Source: Microbacterium aurantiacum (GTDB lineage: Bacteria > Actinomycetota > Actinomycetes > Actinomycetales > Microbacteriaceae). Taken from it: a stretch of DNA of 64,000 nucleotides. Location of the stretch: positions 156,877-220,876 of the forward strand of contig NZ_JAJPDW010000005.1 in NCBI RefSeq assembly GCF_021654035.1, given 5' to 3'. Both the position numbers and the translations under genes were made by a program. Below are positions 61,077 to 64,000 of this stretch, piece after piece; within the stretch, counting starts at the first letter, position 1; each line of letters begins with the position of its first letter. The notes below the pieces were generated by a model that saw only the letters and a program-made list of their open reading frames with translations, ran no database searches and had not been told where the DNA came from.

Positions 61077-62167
61077 ACACACCCGAGCAACCGGCCACCC
61101 CGCCCCTCACCCGCAAGCAGCTGCGCGAGATCCGGAACACCGGCGCGACACCTGTGATCCTCCCCGCGGAGGCGGACGCGCACGCTGCCGCCACCCGGGA
61201 GGAGGCAGCCCCCACGTCGTCCGAAGACCGTGGGCTGCCTGTCGACGGCGATGCCCCGGAGACCGCCGACGCCGGCTCGATCGAGAACGAGGACGACCTC
61301 GATTCCGACAGCGCTCCGGCCCCGGTCGCGGTACCGGTGATCGAGGCCATCCCGGCGCCTCTTCCGCGCGCGGCCGAAGAGGCGAAGATCGCCGAGACGC
61401 CCGCACCCGATTCCTCTGTCGACCTCGGCGCGGCACCGCTGACCCGGCGTCAGGCGCGTCAGCAGGAGCGCATCCGCACGGCATCCGTTCCCGTCATCAC
61501 CCCCGAGATCGCCGCCGCCTCGCTCGCCGGTGCCGGCGCGCGCGCCGAGACGGAGCGCGCGCCGGAGTCCGCCGGCGACGCCACGTCGGAACCGGCCACG
61601 GACGCGCGCAACGCCTTCGGCCAGAAGCTCGGCGATGCGGGCGAGGCGACCGACGATGCCGAAGACCGACCGGTCGTCGGCGCGGCCTTCGGCGCGGACC
61701 TCCTCGCCGGGGAGACACCCGCCGTCGAGCTCCCGCCGTCGTTCGACCAGCTGCTCGCGCGCTCGTCCAGCGGATCGGCGACGGCGTCCAATGCGCTCAT
61801 CATGACGCAGACTCCCGAGGTCTCTGCGCTCGTGGCACCGGTGACCGCCACCGGCGAAGTCCTCATCACGGGAACCTTCAACCTCCCCGAGGGGCTCGGC
61901 TCCACCGGACACGCGCTCGGCACGGCCGACGGCAAGGATGTCGATGCCGTGCTCGTGGACGGAGAGCTGCCGGCGCACTCCTCACCGACACCGATCGCCG
62001 CCAGCGCCGCCGTCAGCACGGTCAAGACTCCCGGAGAGATCATCACCCCACCGGCGCCCGAGAAGGGCAGCCGCCTCATGATGACTCTCGCCATCACCGC
62101 GGGAGCTCTCGCACTGGCGCTCGTCGGCGTCCTCATCCTCGCTTTCGTCACAGGAGTCTTCGCATGA
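61073..62167 (+). CDS. Disordered protein with C-terminal membrane anchor, unknown function
   Basis: 364 aa. About 330 residues of Ala/Pro/Glu/Thr-rich, low-complexity sequence, then one membrane helix [21 protein letters not shown] with only a few residues after it, i.e. a tail-anchored layout. Two copies of a short basic motif are seen: [19 protein letters not shown] (about residue 11) and [25 protein letters not shown] (about residue 122). Coupled to nadD and rsfS by 4-nt overlaps on both sides. No enzymatic domain; function not known. Confidence 0.75.
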   Translation: MNTPEQPATPPLTRKQLREIRNTGATPVILPAEADAHAAATREEAAPTSSEDRGLPVDGDAPETADAGSIENEDDLDSDSAPAPVAVPVIEAIPAPLPRAAEEAKIAETPAPDSSVDLGAAPLTRRQARQQERIRTASVPVITPEIAAASLAGAGARAETERAPESAGDATSEPATDARNAFGQKLGDAGEATDDAEDRPVVGAAFGADLLAGETPAVELPPSFDQLLARSSSGSATASNALIMTQTPEVSALVAPVTATGEVLITGTFNLPEGLGSTGHALGTADGKDVDAVLVDGELPAHSSPTPIAASAAVSTVKTPGEIITPPAPEKGSRLMMTLAITAGALALALVGVLILAFVTGVFA

Positions 62168-62541
62168 CCGACCGAACCGTCCTTCGCGAGATGCTCGCCG
62201 TGGCCGCCGCTGCCGCCGATTCCAAGGGCGGCGAGGACCTCGTCGGGCTGGACGTCTCGGGCCCCCTGCCGCTCGTCGACATCTTCCTCGTCGTCACCGG
62301 ACGCAACGAGCGGAACGTCGCCGCCATCGCCGACGAGATCGAGGACCGTCTGCTGGAGCACGGCTTCAAGCGCCTGCGCCGCGAAGGACGCCAGGAGTCG
62401 CGCTGGATCTTGCTCGATTTCGGCGACCTCGTGGTGCACGTCTTCCACGAGGAGGAGCGCATGTACTACGGTCTCGAGCGTCTGTGGAAGGACTGCCCGG
62501 TCGTGCCGATCGACCTCCCCGCCACGTCCACGGCGGACTGA
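62164..62541 (+). CDS. rsfS: Ribosomal silencing factor RsfS
   Basis: 125 aa. Binds L14 on the 50S subunit and blocks joining of subunits on starvation. DVSGPLPLVDIFLVVTGRNERNV, EGRQESRWILLDFGDLVVHVF and YYGLERLWKDCP are typical of the family. ATG 62164 overlaps the preceding gene. Last gene of the obgE-rsfS run before tRNA-Ala; -10-like TAAGCT at 62572-62577 belongs to the tRNA. Confidence 0.95.
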   Translation: MTDRTVLREMLAVAAAAADSKGGEDLVGLDVSGPLPLVDIFLVVTGRNERNVAAIADEIEDRLLEHGFKRLRREGRQESRWILLDFGDLVVHVFHEEERMYYGLERLWKDCPVVPIDLPATSTAD

Positions 62542-62612
62542 CGCCGGTTCGGCGAAGCGCTCCGGATGTTGTAAGCTGGGGGAGTTGCCCCGGGACATCC
62601 GGGAAGACGTCA

Positions 62613-62688
62613 GGGCCTGTGGCGCAGCTGGTAGCGCACCTGCATGGCATGCAGGGGGTCAGGGGTTCGAGTCCCCTCAGGTCCACCA
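62613..62688 (+). tRNA. tRNA-Ala (GGC), probable integration site
   Basis: Cloverleaf with acceptor GGGCCTG/CAGGTCC, anticodon GGC in loop ATGGCAT, T-loop TTCGAGT, encoded CCA. The integrase and excisionase-like genes follow within 400 nt in the same direction, the usual layout when the 3' end of a tRNA gene serves as attB. The matching attR would lie beyond the window. Confidence 0.95.
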
Positions 62689-62715
62689 AGACTCCCGGTA
62701 GAGCACCGAAACTTC

Positions 62716-62735
62716 ACTCCCCGATCAGGGAGTTT
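62716..62735 (+). terminator. Weak hairpin downstream of tRNA-Ala
   Basis: ACTCCC (62716-62721) pairs with GGGAGT (62728-62733) around a 6-nt loop, followed by TTTG. Could terminate the tRNA transcript or be part of the element's left end. Confidence 0.4.
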
Positions 62736-62821
62736 GAATGGTCGGTAGTCGTTTACTGGACACTTCGCCGAGTCGCCGCAGGGCGCTTTCGAGCCTTCTC
62801 GAGCTATCTGGAAGGTTCGCG

Positions 62822-63079
62822 GTGACCCCCGCGCACCTTCGCTGTATGGACAGCGGTGGCACCTCAGATGCAGGGCACGGGAACTATGTGTCGCTGGCGG
62901 AGCTTGCCGCGCAGCTCAAAGTCTCGGTGCAGACGATCTACGACCTGCGGAGCAAGGGCCTCGGCCCCCGTGGCTTCCGTGTCGGCACGCAGCTGAGGTT
63001 TCGCGAGAGCGAGATCGATGCCTGGGTCGAGCGCATGGAACAGGCGGACGAGCAGCGCGACACCGGCGGTGCAGCATGA
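62822..63079 (+). CDS. Excisionase-like / MerR-type HTH DNA-binding protein
   Basis: 85 aa from GTG 62822, chosen because GGAAGG (62810-62815) lies 6 nt upstream; ATG 62846 would give 77 aa. Core is the helix-turn-helix YVSLAELAAQLKVSVQTIYDL with the wing GFRVGTQLRFRESEIDAWV, the pattern of Xis/HTH_17 proteins. Its stop overlaps the integrase ATG (ATGA). It would act as recombination directionality factor or as a regulator of the element. Confidence 0.85.
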   Translation: MTPAHLRCMDSGGTSDAGHGNYVSLAELAAQLKVSVQTIYDLRSKGLGPRGFRVGTQLRFRESEIDAWVERMEQADEQRDTGGAA

Positions 63080-64000
63080 ACGGTGGACGGCCACGGACCC
63101 TGATCGGTTCCTACGGGACCATCAGCGTTACCAGGCGCGGCACCTCTTAAGTGGCGCTCGCACGCATCCGCGATGCCGACGGCCGCCTGCGCAGAGTCAC
63201 CGGTGCTGCGCGCACCGCGTCCGCGGCTCGAGCCCGTTTGAAGGAGCGTCTCCTCGACAGGCCCGGGTTTGGTGCCGGCGGCCTCCTCGACCTCAGCAGC
63301 TCTTTCCGTGACCTTGCTGATCTGTGGCTCGAGGATCTGGAAGTGCGCGAGTTGTCGGATGGGACGAAGAAGAACTATCGCGACGATCTCCGGCTCCGCG
63401 TAAGGCCACAGTTCGAACACTTCTCGCTCGTCGAGATCACCACGGGCCGCGTGGAGTGGTTCCTCAGATCAGAGAGCGCAGCGTCCTTCTCTCGCGCGCA
63501 CCACTCGCGAACCGTCCTCAACCAGCTCTTCGCGTTTGCTCTCCGACATGACGCGATGCCGCGGAATCCCGTGCAGGGGACGAGCCCGTTGCGGAGACCG
63601 AAGGGCGAGCGGCACACGCTGAACATCGAGCAGATCGGTGCTATCCGCGACGCCGCCAGTCGCTGGCGGACCGGTCCTGGCGTCAAAGGGCCTAAGCCCG
63701 ACGGTCAGGTGCGCGACATCATCGAAGTGCTCCTCGGTACCGCGCTACGCATTGGCGAGTGTCTCGCTCTACGCGTGTGCGATGTCGACGACGGTCCCAA
63801 CGGGATGACGATCTCCGTGACAGGAACGGTCGTGTTGCGCACCGGCAGCGGCGCGGTCCGGCAGGACCACCCCAAGACCGAGCACTCCATCCGCCGCATC
63901 GCCGCCCCCGACTTCGCAGCCGCCGTGCTGCGCGCACGGCTCGCCGGCATCCCGACAAGCGACCCGCAACGGACGATCGGGCGTGAGGAACGAATCGGTG
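63076..64000 (+). pseudogene. Tyrosine recombinase/integrase with in-frame stop, runs off window
   Basis: From ATG 63076 the reading frame starts MNGGRPRTLIGSYGTISVTR and hits TAA at codon 25 (63148-63150). The same frame then stays open to the window end (283 codons) from GTG 63151: AP2-like arm DADGRLRRVTG, core-binding domain with WLEDLEVRELSDGTKKNYRDD, and catalytic box I TALRIGECLALR with the first catalytic Arg. Later Arg/His/Tyr residues lie beyond base 64000. The TAA is one base from a Tyr codon. A shortened protein from GTG 63151 may still be made. Codon use (CTA, AGA, TTG, AAA) differs from the neighbours, fitting transfer. Confidence 0.8.

Noticed and set aside
62738..62821. A 113-aa version of the excisionase-like protein starting at 62738
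   Set aside because: The extra N-terminal residues are not family-like, and a better Shine-Dalgarno supports GTG 62822.

Overview
This 64 kb window is a high-GC actinobacterial chromosome segment. It most likely comes from a member of the Microbacteriaceae, probably Microbacterium or a close relative. That assignment is inference from about 69% GC, GTG/ATG starts, two clpP genes in tandem with clpX, the folC-DUF4233-ndk-VKOR-rne-rplU-rpmA-obgE-proBA-nadD-rsfS gene order, an ileS translational T-box of actinobacterial type, and a ferrochelatase with a C-terminal cysteine cluster. Genes are tightly packed, with many 1-8 nt overlaps and many convergent stops that touch each other.

Layout. 1-14.3 kb: partial glgX, a cysteine desulfurase next to mnmA (tRNA 2-thiouridine), ligA, an acyl-CoA ligase, the gatCAB amidotransferase operon, dinB, a GerW-family protein with a small P-loop kinase, and a metallopeptidase-clpS-DUF2017 operon. 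14.3-24.3 kb: tRNA-His, orn, tRNA-Arg, a small protein overlapping yczE, a divergent MocR-type regulator, an SSB paralogue, a lipoprotein, ettA, two thioesterases, an orphan protein, a truncated haemoglobin and mscS. 24.3-34.7 kb: pepN, ferrochelatase, an RpiB-like isomerase, a Nei-type glycosylase, an amidohydrolase, dps, a membrane acyltransferase and a gamma carbonic anhydrase. 34.7-39.9 kb: tRNA-Gly, tRNA-Pro, tig, clpP1, clpP2, clpX and a broken dihydrofolate-reductase-family gene. 39.9-52.7 kb: dcp with a divergent ArsR-like regulator, valS, a GNAT gene, T-box plus ileS, folC, DUF4233, ndk and VKOR. 53-62.6 kb: rne/rng, DUF4031, rplU-rpmA, obgE-proB-proA, a small membrane protein, nadD, a tail-anchored-looking protein and rsfS. 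62.6-64 kb: tRNA-Ala(GGC) followed by an excisionase-like HTH gene and a tyrosine integrase that runs off the window, i.e. the edge of an integrated element.

Most of the content is housekeeping: tRNA charging and modification, protein quality control, DNA replication and repair, and ribosome assembly. I found no clear novel multi-gene system. The observations most worth a second look are regulatory and evolutionary: (i) a recurring TANNNT hexamer exactly 6-7 nt before start codons, implying many leaderless mRNAs; (ii) fully overlapping divergent -10 elements at 21998-22004; (iii) three TTGCA-core boxes at a strict 14-bp period between dcp and its regulator; (iv) a T-box riboswitch starting inside the preceding gene; (v) a tRNA-Pro 3' fragment in the tig leader; (vi) an integrase at a tRNA-Ala locus with an in-frame TAA at codon 25.
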